Shown here: positions 22,151 through 32,782 of the stretch, piece by piece
Layout: each line of letters begins with the position of its first letter
Position numbering within the stretch: position 1 is the stretch's first letter
Assembly: GCA_029204225.1 (NCBI GenBank)
Contig: CM055100.1
Coordinates: 45,409,685-45,473,684, forward strand
DNA: 64,000 nt
Direction: 5' to 3'
Source of the DNA: Diphasiastrum complanatum
Taxonomy: Eukaryota > Streptophyta > Lycopodiopsida > Lycopodiales > Lycopodiaceae
Made by a program: the position numbers and the translations under genes
Notes under the pieces: generated by a model
Databases searched by the model: none
What the model was told of the DNA's origin: nothing
What the model saw: only the letters and a program-made list of their open reading frames with translations

Positions 22151-22811
22151 CCATCCCATCGATTATGAGACCCAAATACTTTTGAGAAAACTCCAAACAC
22201 TTTTTCCTATGCTTGGCAAGCTTTTGTCTTTCTTTAGTTTGTTGCTCTCTGTGAATTTAAAGTGACTTCGTAATGTCCACTAAAAAAATCACACAAATAA
22301 AATGATATAGTAAATTGAAAGCGTTAACAAAAAATCAAACTGGGTGAAAAAAAAAAAACATAACAAAATGTAGTATCTACCGAATACCTTTTGCTTGAGG
22401 ACTTTTGGCTTGTTCTCTGAGCACTTTTAACTATTCGCAGATGCTAGACAAACGTTCTGGAACTTTTTCAGAATTTTTACCAGACCGAAATTTCTCTTCC
22501 ACAGTTTCACGAAATAAGAATAACTTAAATGCTGAACATTTTTTGACATTGTTTTAGTGGCTTTATTTCTTATCCTATCCTCAACCCAAGTGAGAAATTT
22601 TCACACGTGTGAACCAGCTGCAAGTACAAAGGATCAAGATAATGAATGATTGCACACTAAACTAGCTTCTATTCCAAAAACAATGAGATGGAAAACATTG
22701 GCAAGCTAGTTAGCATGAAGGCAAGAGCATTCATCACAATCTAACTATCATTACACCTCAAATGGACCAAATGGAAGCTTTACTTGAAGAAGTTGTTCTT
22801 GAGATACAAAG
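22151..22811. other. Junction between elements C and D
   Basis: No coding sequence. It holds a TTCACACGTGTGAA palindrome at 22600-22613 and a 36-bp segment (22555-22590) repeated at 27774-27809. It probably contains the end of the element D 3' LTR, but the boundary is not resolved. Confidence 0.4.
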
Positions 22812-23136
22812 CCACCTTATTTATAATACAAGAGGCCTTCTAAAACTCGTGGAGAGAGAGAACAACCTAGATGCCACATTGCCTCTACCTCTCTACTAGA
22901 TGACAAAAAGAGAAATGGATAAGACTTGAAAATCTCTCTTTTTTAGAATCCTTTGACCTACAAAAGTAGCCTCAAATGCTTCTTGATAGCTTCTAGACCT
23001 ACACATCACTATGAAGACTAAAATATAACTTGACTCTAACTGGAAAGTTACTAGACTAGTCTATCTCAAATTTGGACAAACCCCAAAACCTGAGTCTCTA
23101 AGTTTAATATTATTTTAATTTTATGATATTTTCACA
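22812..23136 (-). repeat. Element D 3' LTR (matched part)
   Basis: Begins TGTGAAAATATC immediately after the polypurine tract; matches 27419-27746. It extends below 22812, where the two copies stop aligning. Confidence 0.75.
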
Positions 23137-23147
23137 CTCCTCCTTTG
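23137..23147 (-). other. Element D polypurine tract
   Basis: CAAAGGAGGAG on the minus strand lies directly before the 3' LTR start, the plus-strand DNA primer site of LTR retrotransposons. Confidence 0.8.
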
Positions 23148-23162
23148 AAATAAAAATAATAT

Positions 23163-25519
23163 TTACAATACTAAGTACTTGGAGATCAAGCCAAGATTTG
23201 ATCTATGTCTTTCAAAGTCCTTCTTAGCTAGAGGCTTGGTGAGTAAATTTGCACAAAAATTTGAAATTGATACATGCTCAAGGAGAATCTCACCATCCAT
23301 AACTTTTTCTCTTACATAGTGGTGTGCTACCTCTATGTGTTTACTTCTTGCATGGAAGATTGTATTACTTGCAAGATATTGGGCCAAGATGCTATCACAT
23401 TTGATGCAAGGTATTTCCTCCTCTTGAATGATCCTGAGCTCCACTAGTAATCTTTTGATCCAAAGGATTTCCTTTGTTATGATAGTCAAAGCCTTGTACT
23501 CAGATTCACATGAGGATAAGGAGATAGTGTCTTGCTTCTTAGATTGCCAAGAGACAAGATTACCTCCCAAAAATATTGTGTAAGCACTTGTGGACTTTCT
23601 ATCCACCTTATCACCTGCAAAATCCGAATATGAAAAGGAAACAAGGCTTAAATCATGTCTTTTAAAACAAAGTCCATAGTCTTGAGTAGATGCAATATAT
23701 CTCAAGATCCTCTTTCTCTTTTTCCAATCATGGATCTTTGGATTTTCCATGCTTTGACTAAGCTTATGTACACTAGAACTAAGATCAACCCTAGTGATAG
23801 TGAGCCATATTAAGAGCCTATTAGACCTCTAAAAAGTGTGATGTCCTCAAAGGATGCTTCATCACAAGTTTTAGTGTCTTTAACATTAGACTCCATAGGA
23901 GTATCTATGCTTTTACAATCTTGCATTTTAAACTTCTTAAGCATAGATCTTACATAACTTTCTTGAAAAATGAAAGCTAAGTCATTAGAGATCTTAATCT
24001 CTAGTCCAAGTACATGATGTAAAAATCCAAGATCTTGCATTTTAAATTCCTTTCCTAAGGAGATCTTGGTATCAACAAATAAATCCATGTTGCTTCCACA
24101 TAATAGAATGTCATCAACATAAATAAGCAACATGATTATATCATTACCAACATGTTTAAGATATAATGATGGATCATATGAACTAATCTTGAAGCCAATA
24201 GAAAGAAATAAGTGTTCAACCTCTCATATGAAGCCCTTGGAGCTTGTTTTAAGCCATAAAGACTTTTCAAAAGTAAGCACACTTTTGATCCTTTGCCATT
24301 CACAACAAAACCTGGAGGTTGATGCATATATATTTCTTCCTCTAAGTAACCATTTAAGAAAGCATTGGAAACATCAAGTTGAAGCATTTTCCAATCATAA
24401 AAGCAACAAATAGTAATGAGAATTCTAATGGTTACCATCTTTGCTATGGGAGCAAGGGTTTCTTCATCATCTATGCCTTTGATTTGGGCATAGCCTTTAG
24501 TACAAAGCCTTGCTTTGAACTTATTGATTGATCCATCATTATTGAGCTTGATTCTATAGACCCACTTGCATCCAATGACATGCTTGTCATTAGGTGGATA
24601 TACAAGTTGCCAAGTCTCATTTTGCATCAAAGCTTCATACTCGGCCTCCATAGCTTTGATCCAATCCTTTGATTGAAGAGCTTTCTCCACACTTGGTGGT
24701 TCTTTGAATGGAAGTGTGAAAAACATGTAGAGAACTTGAATCCTCCACTTGTTTGTCTTTTTCCAAGTAGGTGAGTCTTCTACGCTCTGATCTCTCTCGG
24801 GTTGATCTTCTTGGAGTCATTGGTAGACTCGGCTTCTCTTGTGATCTTGGCCCCAACAAGTCTTCATCTTGATCAATACTTGATGAAGAGACTCCTCCTT
24901 GATGAATAAGCTCTTGATGTTCCTGCACATTGTCTTTCATGTACATTCGATCTTCATGGAAGATCACATCTCTACTTATCAGTTTGATTAGTAGATGGAA
25001 CAAAAATCCTATAGGCTTTACTTGAGCAGCCTATCATAATGCCTTTAAGAGCATTAGCATCTTCTTCTTTTTGGTTTCAAGAGGTACATGTACAAAGCAT
25101 ACACATCCAAATGTTCTAAGATGATTGACCTCGCGTTTCCTTCCATACAACTTTTCATAAGGTGAAATATCTTCTATAGCATGATTTGGCAAAAATTTGC
25201 AAAGATAGTTAGCACATCCTATTGCTTCTCCCCAGAAGTCTTTAGAATGAGAGGCTCCTAGTTTAAGTGCCTTTGCACATTCACATAGAGTTCTATTTTT
25301 TCTTTCGGCTACTCCATTAGATTGAGGAGAGTAGGAACAAGTGAAATCTCTTCTAATGCCAAAATCGTTACAAAAGTTTATGAACTTTGCGGAGATGTAT
25401 TCACCTCCATTATTACTTCTCAAAGCTTTAATTTTACAAGATTGTTGATTCTCAACAAAAGCTTTGAACTTCACAAAAGTTTCATATGCAAGTGCTTTAG
25501 AAGATAAGAAACCCAACAA
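23163..25519 (-). pseudogene. Element D integrase core, reverse transcriptase and RNase H
   Basis: Integrase core and C-terminus are at 25034-25519 (LRSNNGGEY, NGVAERKNRTLCECAKA). The second catalytic Asp reads Asn (SNNGGEY), so strand transfer would be lost. The linker is at 24635-25003. RT spans 24136-24726 (IGCKWVYRIKLN, LDVSNAFLNGYLEEEI) and 23810-24133 (LLIYVDDILLCGS). RNase H is at 23163-23750 (FSYSDFAGDKVDRKS, SLSSCESEYKALT, HARSKHIEVAHHYVREKV). Shifts lie near 25010, 24700, 24135 and 23780. Confidence 0.85.
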
Positions 25520-25544
25520 AAATGTGAGTAATCATCAATAAATG

Positions 25545-27180
25545 TTATAAAACATGTAGCTCCACCCTTGCTCTTGGTGGATGAGAAATGGATGTCACTA
25601 TGGATGAGTTCCAAAGGAAGATTGATCTTTGATGTGGCCTTGCATGTGATTTGGCCAATGCACATGCATCACAAGGACTTGGCTCCTTGATCATGAACTT
25701 AGGCAAACCATGAGCTAGCTCCAACTTGCACATAGATTGCATGGCCTTGGAGTTGGGATGGCCCAACCTCCTATGCCATAGATCTTCATTTGAAAGCTTT
25801 CCTTGTAGCACAATATTCGAGCAAAGATTAGCATTTCCATTTCCATCAAGCTTGAATAACCTTCCAAAACTAGAACATGATGCTATCATATCATCATCTT
25901 TTGTGATCAAGCAAGTACCATCTTTAAAATCTACTTGTAGACCATCATCATTGAGTTGGCCTACACTTATTAGATTTTTAGTCAAACTAGGAACATAGAG
26001 CACATCATTGAGATCAAGCTTATCTAGAGATATGCTTTCTATGCCTTCTATCATACATTCCTCATCATTTGTTGTATAGATACAACTTCTGGATCCTTTG
26101 TATGGTACAAGATTACAAAAAGAGTTTTTATCACTACTCATGTGGGATGAGGCACCACTATCTAGCCACCATACATTAGAACGCTTGAAAGAGGAGGATG
26201 AAAAGTTAGACATCATAAGTGAATCTTCTTTGTCACAAGGAGATTCATCTTCACAAGCGATGTTGGCTTGCTTTTTCCTTTTGTAGCATTGGGAGGCAAA
26301 ATGCCCCTTTTTGCCACATGAGAAACAAGTAACCTTGTACTTGTTCTTCTTCGCATTGGATGAGCTTGGTTTCTCCTCGGATGTCTTCTCCATTGCTTTT
26401 GTGTTGTCCTTGGATCTCTTTGCATTCTTCTTGTCTTTTCTCTTCTCCTTGGATTTGGTGAAGAGTGCTTGATCACTTTCTCCATCCTTGAGAGACAATC
26501 TCTCAAATCTTGCCACTCGAGTTTGATGCCTATGCTCCTCGGCTATCAAGGCTCCTTGTAAGGCTTCTAAAGAGGGTAAGTCCTCTTTAATTGCATAAGA
26601 TTGAACAATGGTATCAAAATCCTCACTTAATCCATTCAAAATAACTTGAACAATTTCTTTGGATTTGATAGAATCATCTATGCAACAAAGATCTTTATGG
26701 AGATTGAACAATGGTTTCAAAATCCTCACTTAATCCATTCAAAATAACCTGAACAATCTCTTTGGATTTGATAGAATCATCTATGCAACAAAGATCTTTA
26801 TGGAGATCCTTGACTCTAGAAACATAGGATGAAGCACTTTCATCCTTTCTTTGAAAACTTTGAAAAATCATATTTCTTAGAGTAAGGACTCTTGAAGTGT
26901 TTTTAGACTCATAAATGGATTGAAGAGTACTCCATGCTTCTTGAGCATTGACACAAGAACTAATCTCTCTTAGAACTGCATTAGAGACATTTAGCTTTAA
27001 AACATGAAGAAAAAAAGTGCTCTTTTCTTAAATTTGAGAATTTCTTGAGGATTAGTAGGCTCCTCCTCATTCCCATTCACTAAGTACAAGAATGGATTCT
27101 ATCCTCACTTTCCATGTACCATAATTTGTAGAAGTGAGTCTCTCACTTTGTTCTACTAGATAAGATTTCATTGAAGTCAT
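25545..27180 (-). pseudogene. Element D gag, protease and pre-integrase region
   Basis: Gag starts at the ATG at 27180 (MTSMKSYLVEQSERL, NYGTWKVRIESIL) and soon meets a TGA. A long frame from 26729 to 25545 holds the gag end (LNGLSEDFDTIVQSYA), the zinc knuckle CFSCGKKGHFASQC and the protease WWLDSGASSHM. It continues to NDVLYVPSLTKNLISVGQ and the zinc region LWHRRLGHPN...CDACALAKSH. A 103-bp tandem duplication (26598-26803) splits gag and shifts its frame. Confidence 0.83.
26598..26803 (-). repeat. 103-bp tandem duplication in element D gag
   Basis: Positions 26598-26700 and 26701-26803 are near-identical; only about four bases differ. 103 is not a multiple of three, so the duplication itself breaks the gag frame. 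It arose after the element inserted, or by copying of an already dead element. Confidence 0.9.
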
Positions 27181-27418
27181 GCCTAGAGAATTGATTTTGG
27201 CTTACTAAATGAATGTTTTTAGAGGTTCAAAACTAATCAAATGTAAACTATTGATCACTTGGAATCAAGTAACAAATGATTGGGAACTCAAAGAAGGCCA
27301 AAAATGACAATTTCTAGGTGCTAGTCAACATTTGCACTTTATTTATCAAAGCAAAAGTGGATGAAGTAAATCTGAGTTCACACGTGTGAAATAGCTTAAA
27401 AAATTCAGATTTATCATT

Positions 27419-27746
27419 CACCTTATTTATAATACAAGAGACCTTCTAGAACTCGTGGAGAGAGAGAGAGAACAACCTAGATGCCACATTGCCTCTACCT
27501 CTGTACTAGATGACAAAAAGAGAAATGGATAAGACTTGAGAATCTCTCTTTTTGAGAATCCTTTGACCTACAAGAGTATCCTCAAATGCTTCTTGATAGC
27601 TTCTAGACCTACACATCACTATGAAGACTAAAATCTAACTTGACTCTAATTGGAAAGTTACTAGACTAGTCTATCTCAAGTTTGGACAAACCCCAAAACT
27701 TGAGTCTCTAAGTTTAATATTATTTTAATTTTACAATATTTTCACA
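27419..27746 (-). repeat. Element D 5' LTR (matched part)
   Basis: Begins TGTGAAAATATTG at 27746 and matches the 3' copy to 27419, after which similarity ends abruptly. A TTCACACGTGTGAA palindrome lies just below, at 27377-27390. Confidence 0.72.
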
Positions 27747-27749
27747 AGA

Positions 27750-27767
27750 TCCCCAGCAACGATGCCA
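27750..27767 (-). promoter_or_regulatory. Decayed tRNA-Asp primer binding site of an older Gypsy-like element
   Basis: The 18 bases match the tRNA-Asp PBS with three changes, all transitions (G to A or C to T), as expected from methylcytosine decay. It lies four bases from the start of element D, so D inserted next to an older PBS. Confidence 0.6.
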
Positions 27768-27770
27768 AAA

Positions 27771-28095
27771 TTGTAGTGGCTTTATTTCCTATCCTATACT
27801 CAACCCAAGATTCAAGGACACAAGCATCAAGGAGAATATGAAGATATGAGTTGGATAAATATAAATCATGAAGAGGCCTATATCATTTTTCGAGAATATA
27901 TCTCTTAGAGACTGGTCTTGTATTTAAGGGCAAGACCTCTAGAAGGGAAACACTGCCTTGGATAGCCTTTACTAGGCCATCTATGCGAAATGACTAAATA
28001 TGAATTGACATATTAAACTAGATTAATTTCAACACTTAGTTAAATATACCTCTGATGGTATAATTGAACATACATTCAACCTAATTGTTAACTAG
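27771..28095 (-). repeat. Remnant LTR upstream of the decayed tRNA-Asp PBS
   Basis: On the minus strand the region ends ...CCACTACA three bases before the PBS. It contains CTTAAATACAAG at about 27909-27920 as a weak TATA. The upper edge is not determined. No partner copy is recognised except the 36-bp match at 22555-22590. Confidence 0.4.
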
Positions 28096-28289
28096 ACCTT
28101 TTCACATGAGCGACGCACTTGTAGTCTTAAAGGTGTGTTTGTTCGCTCCATAGAACATATGTTGATCACACACTTCAGTCTCAATCATCGAGAGAGAAAG
28201 AGTTTATGTATTTTTGAGAGATTGAAGAAGTGAATAGAGTGTTGAAGATTATTCTCTCTTATCTCTGTTCTCTGCACTGTTGAGTGTGA
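28096..28289 (+). other. Possible 5' end of the plus-strand Copia fragment
   Basis: Contains TCGAGAGAGAAAGAG, TTGAGAGATTGAAGAAG and CTCTCTTATCTCTGTTCTCTG, a composition common in Copia LTR ends. No PBS is visible and gag is missing downstream. Confidence 0.3.
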
Positions 28290-29960
28290 GTGATCTTGAG
28301 TCTACTAGCAATCTCTATTGCATTACATGAATTACTCTCTGGTCAGATAAATGCTTTAGCGCATTACAGTTGTTTGTTGTATTTCCATAGATATGCTCTA
28401 TCAGATAATTCTTGGTTTCTGAAATCTGGAGCTACTCAACATATGACCAGTCATCATGAATATTTTCACTCCTATACGCCTTACAATACAAAGAAGTACG
28501 TTCATCTTGGCGACGATAGTGCTCACACTATTGAAGGTGAAGGCACTGTAAGATTGAAATTCCAGCATGATCAATTTAAACTACTATCAAATGTTTTGCA
28601 TGTACCCAAACTCTCTACGAATATGTTATCAGTAAGTAGGATCACTGATTTAGGTTATAGAGTGGATTTTGAAGCTGATCAATGTCGAATTATTGATAGG
28701 ACAAGTAAAGTCCTTGCACTCGACAAGAGACATGTAAAATTATATAGATTGGCACATTGCTATTTTGATACTAATCAAACCTTGAAAACTTATGTTCTTG
28801 TCAATAAAACATTACTATGGCATCATCAATTAGGACACTTGAATCATACATCTGTTTTATACATGTCTAAACGATCCCTAGCACTTGATCTCGACTATCC
28901 AACCGACAAAGTTGACCTTTCTGTCTGTCATAGCTGCATCCTTAGAAAGCAGACTAGGATTTCCTTTAGATAGAGTCATAGGCATGCAACAAAAGATTAG
29001 TTAGACATTGTTCATTCAGACATATGTGGTCCAATGCAAACTTTATCATTGCTTGATGCAAAGTATTTTATTATCTTCATTGATGAATATTCAAGAAGAA
29101 CAGTTGTTTATTTTATTAAGCAGAAATTGGAGGCTTTCAACAAGTTTTGACAATTTAAAGAGCATGTAAAAAATCAAATTGGAAAAAGAATTAAAGCAGC
29201 GAGGTCCGACAACGAGAGAGAATACATCTCTATGGAATTCAAGGACTATTTCCTTAGCAATGACATTGAGCAACAATACATTACCTCCTATTTGTCTCAA
29301 TCGAATGATCTTGATGAGAGAAAGAATAGAACCTTAGTCAAATCGACAAAGTGCATGTTATCGCATGCGACACTTCCAAAGTCCTTCTGGGTTGAAGCAG
29401 TTTCAGCTGCAATTTATATTCAGAATAGATGTCCTACTAAAGGTCTCTCAGACAAAACACCATACGAAGTTTGGACAGGCTCCAAACCTTCTTTATTGAG
29501 CTTACGAATTTTTGGATGTATCGCTTATGTGCAAATTCCACATGATCTCAGGAAGAAGCTCGACTTCTAGAGTATCAAATCAATTTTCATCAACTACACT
29601 ACTTCAGATAAAGCTTATAAGTTGCATGATCCTGCCGAGTCGAAGATATTCACTAGCCGAGATGTCATCTTCATCAAACATCAATTTATCGACCTCAAAG
29701 GTAAAGGCAAAGCTCATATAGCCGAACTATCGGACTCTCCCAAATTATCAAACTTTCCAGTTCAAAAGTCGACTATTCCTATTGAAGGTCCTAGCTCGTC
29801 TACTCCCGACGAATAGCTCATTAGCAACAAATCCAAAGAAGATGATGTTGCAGTCGAGACCTCGAAACTAGCACGAAAGCGACGCTCAACTAAAAGTAAG
29901 TCTGAAACTAATTCTAGTGATAGCAGGATGATTCAGATACTGAATCAAGTTCCAGTTCTT
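28290..29960 (+). pseudogene. Copia fragment I: protease and integrase, inactive
   Basis: Plus strand. The protease (28410-28640) has the motif FLKSGATQHMTSH: the catalytic Asp is replaced by Lys. The end of the domain (NVLHVPKLSTNMLSVSRI) and pre-integrase zinc region (LLWHHQLGHLNH, CHSCILRKQ) follow to a TAG at 28972. The integrase core runs in pieces to 29570: HSDICGPMQTL, then RSDNEREYIS (usual GGEY altered), and the third motif as LDERKNRT. A stop at 29568 is followed by a C-terminal SKIFTSRDVIFI block and an acidic/Ser linker to about 29960. There is no gag upstream and no RT downstream. Confidence 0.78.
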
Positions 29961-30023
29961 CAAGCTCGGAGTCTAAAAGCAGTGATTCATTAGAATTAAA
30001 AGCTGATAAAGGTAATCAAACTC

Positions 30024-30505
30024 GTGACTCGACATACTAAGTGTTGTTATATTCTTGTTGCGATGGATTATGCTACAAAGAACGTTGAAGTAGAAGCGAC
30101 GAAACGAAATGATGCGAAAATTGTCGCAATGTTCTTATTCAAATCTATATTCACAAGATATGGTTGTCCTCTTGAATTAGTTAGTGAGCGTGGTACACAT
30201 TTTTTAAATGACACAATACGGCTGCTGACAACGTATTTTCTGATTAAACACAGAAAGACAATCCCTTATAATCCAAAAGCAAACGGGTTGACTGAGAGAG
30301 CTAATGGAATACTTGTAAGATCCTGAATAAGATTACAATTGCACATGCAACTAATTGGGATCAGAAATTACCTTCAGTTCTCTGGGCTTATCAAAACACA
30401 GAGAAGATCACGACGAAGCAAACACCATACTTTCTTACTTATGGTATGCATCCTATTTTACCTATTGAATTTGAGGTGACAACTTTTCGTATTCAAGCTC
30501 AACTA
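30024..30505 (+). pseudogene. Gypsy-type integrase fragment fused behind Copia fragment I
   Basis: Positions 30024-30326 encode the RNase H-like integrase core of Ty3/Gypsy type: LVAMDYATKNVEVEA (first Asp), then ELVSERGTHFLND, where the second catalytic Asp is Glu, and YNPKANGLTERANG (third, Glu). After a shift the sequence continues WAYQNTEK...PYFLTYGMHPILPIEFEV to about 30505, the classic Gypsy C-terminal block. Only about 60 bases separate it from Copia linker sequence, so the join is a recombination or insertion scar. Confidence 0.8.
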
Positions 30506-30509
30506 ACAT

Positions 30510-31024
30510 GCAGAATGTATTAACAAAAGATTGATATAGTATTGTCCCTGTCCATACAACAGTAGTAGTACATTGTCCTTCACACATGCCGATCCAAGTA
30601 TAACAAGAAAAATCACATTCTATACATTAGAACTCAAGGTATCATGACATGAGAAATATGAAAGAGATGGACATAGAATCAAAAGAGAAAAGTTCTCCAT
30701 ACAAAATGAGAACATGAAGATAATTTCTCTATGCTGGTACGTAATTTCTCTATTTATAACAGCCATAATGTCACTTGGCCACGTTCCCTAAACTTGCCCT
30801 AAAATAACAACTTCTAAGTCTACCAAAACCCTAGTTTTAATTGACTAGGTGCAATGTACCTCAACTAGCCAATAGAAGTAGGTCTAAACTTATGTACTTG
30901 CCAAAAATAGCAAAAACACTATTTAGACCTTTATTGACATAATAAAATCTATCTCTAAGTTGAAATTCCATGTTGGCCTCAAAATTGCCAAAATTACTCA
31001 GCTAAACTAGTTGAATTTTTCACT
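30510..31024 (-). repeat. Copia-type LTR remnant related to the element F LTR
   Basis: Minus orientation. The upper end (AGTGAAAAATTCAACTAGTTTAG) and several internal words (TTTGGCAAT..TTGAGGCC, CTCTAAGTT, GTCCATACAACAGTA/TTGTCC) resemble the element F LTR at 44760-45261. No coding region follows in the right place. Probably a solo or truncated LTR. Confidence 0.5.
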
Positions 31025-31580
31025 CCCAACGCCTTGAAATCCATGAAGGATGAAATTTCTTTACCTTGAAGAATTAGTTCAAATTCCGAAAAGGCACTAT
31101 CTCCCTATTCTTAACTCCGTTTTGGGCCCAACAAAGGGCTACAAACTCCAAACAAAGGGCACCCAAATTGTACCTGCAAATATGGTACCTAAAAACAGAG
31201 TGATTACTACAAAGAAACCACTCAGTGGACATTGGAATCAATTGCCTCTTTCAAGGAGTGAGTGGTTGTGGGTGTGTGGTGGAAGGCATTTTGCATTCCG
31301 AAGTGAACTTGGTTTTGGATTTGCCACCTAAGCAATGAGGGAGCCTAGTAAGAAATTTTAACAGGTGATCATATTGAGCTTCTGACATCGCCATTGTGCT
31401 CAGAACATTCCTTTTAGCCTATAGTTGCAATATTAGACAGTTTTGAGAAATTCTGAGCGAAACTAGCAAATTGGATGGCATTTTCAACTATGTGGTATGG
31501 AAATTCAAGATGGAAAAACATCTAAATTGAGAAAGAACAATGAAAAGTCCTCAGAGGGGACGAGCGGAGACCATCAAATG
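31025..31580. other. Unassigned DNA between LTR remnant and gag fragment
   Basis: A 93-codon plus-strand open frame (31050-31331) has no motif I recognise. Nothing else seen. Confidence 0.35.
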
Positions 31581-31582
31581 AA

Positions 31583-32105
31583 GTGGACATCAAAGTGTTC
31601 GATAGAAAAACAAGAAGAGCGCTGAGTCTCATTAACTTGTCAATGAAGGACCATATCATTACGCACATTAGCGACACAGTTACACCAAGGCAAGCTTGGA
31701 ATGTAATGAAAGAGCGGTTTGAGATGTCATATTCATCTAGGATCATGTTTCTAAAGTCAAAGTTGACTAGTGCCCCAATGGAACATGCCACAAGTATCTG
31801 GAGCACGTTCCAAATATGATAAAGTACTTAAGCAGCAAATTTTTTGCTCTTAAACTAGAAAGTGGAATGAGCTTAAATGATCATGTCGTATGAGGTCCAT
31901 CATAAATCAACTTGTCATAATCGATTCTAATGTTCCCAAGGATGATGCTATAACTGTGCTATTGAATAGTATGTCTACCAAGTATAATAACATCACTTTT
32001 ACACTCAATAATCTGCCTAATCAATCAGTAGAAATGATGATAGCTTTATTGTTTGAAGAAGGAACGTAGAAAGACCTTCAAGACACTCTTGTTTATTCAG
32101 AAAAT
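31583..32105 (+). pseudogene. Copia gag fragment related to element A
   Basis: The stretch INLSMKDHIITHISD followed by TPRQAWNVMKERFEM closely follows the element A gag near 9760-9850. Downstream in other frames are FFALKLESGMSLNDHV and LLNSMSTKYNNITFTL, the usual second half of UBN2-type gag. Frameshifts are present and no zinc knuckle or pol follows. Confidence 0.7.
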
Positions 32106-32670
32106 TCCACTAAGACACCTAGGTAAATTTTATTAATAGTAATGAAAAGGTCCGTATCAGAATGTCATGTAATTTGGAAATGCCAAAAAACTTGGAAATT
32201 CTAATTGACAACATTAAGGGCACACATTTAGCTCTAAAAATCTAAATGACATCGTTTTTAAATTTAGCAATATTAACATTTCAATGTTTTCTTCTTGAAC
32301 ATAGTAAAAACCATTACAAAATCTTAAATTTGGAATCAATTTAGCTTTCAAAAATTCAATATTAGCTAGATTTATATCGTTGAAAATTCGACTAACACTC
32401 TTTTAATTGCAATGTTTCTTCACTTGTTTTTCTTCCTCAAGAGTTCCTATGCTGAGCTTCATTATAAAACTATCAACTAGATTCCATATCATTACACTTT
32501 CTAATGCATGCACTGATTTTGTTTACAAGTGTTTGAATGTCTATTTTATATCTTGTAAAATTATCACATCTACATTTGGAAGGAAAAAAATATTCCAGTT
32601 GATACTTATGTATTGCATGCATGTGTCCCATCATTTAATTACCAGATGTAGTGCAATTCATATACATGGT
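32106..32670. other. AT-rich intergenic DNA downstream of the formamidase gene
   Basis: No gene or repeat recognised. Confidence 0.4.
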
Positions 32671-32676
32671 TTTATT
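32671..32676 (-). terminator. Candidate poly(A) signal of the formamidase gene
   Basis: AATAAA on the minus strand, 107-112 bases after the stop codon. It fits a 3' UTR end, but plant signals are loose. Confidence 0.4.
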
Positions 32677-32782
32677 AGTTTCTCTCTATATTCGTGAAAT
32701 TTTTGAAATAGGTTCAGCAATCTTGTATTAATCTTCACTTTTCCCATTTTCCATAGACAGGTTGATTGATTCTTGTGTGCTT

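Larger units (their letters stand above)
22812..27746 (-). mobile_element. Copia element D, damaged, with paired LTR segments
   Basis: Minus strand. LTR segments at 27419-27746 and 22812-23136 match over about 325 bp with roughly 95% identity and both begin TGTGAAAATAT. A polypurine tract precedes the 3' LTR. Gag starts at 27180. No PBS survives between 27180 and 27419, so the 5' LTR end and leader have been deleted or rearranged. The coding region has several frameshifts. Confidence 0.82.

Noticed and set aside
31050-31331. 93-codon plus-strand open frame
   Set aside because: No recognisable domain, between transposon remnants; length expected by chance.
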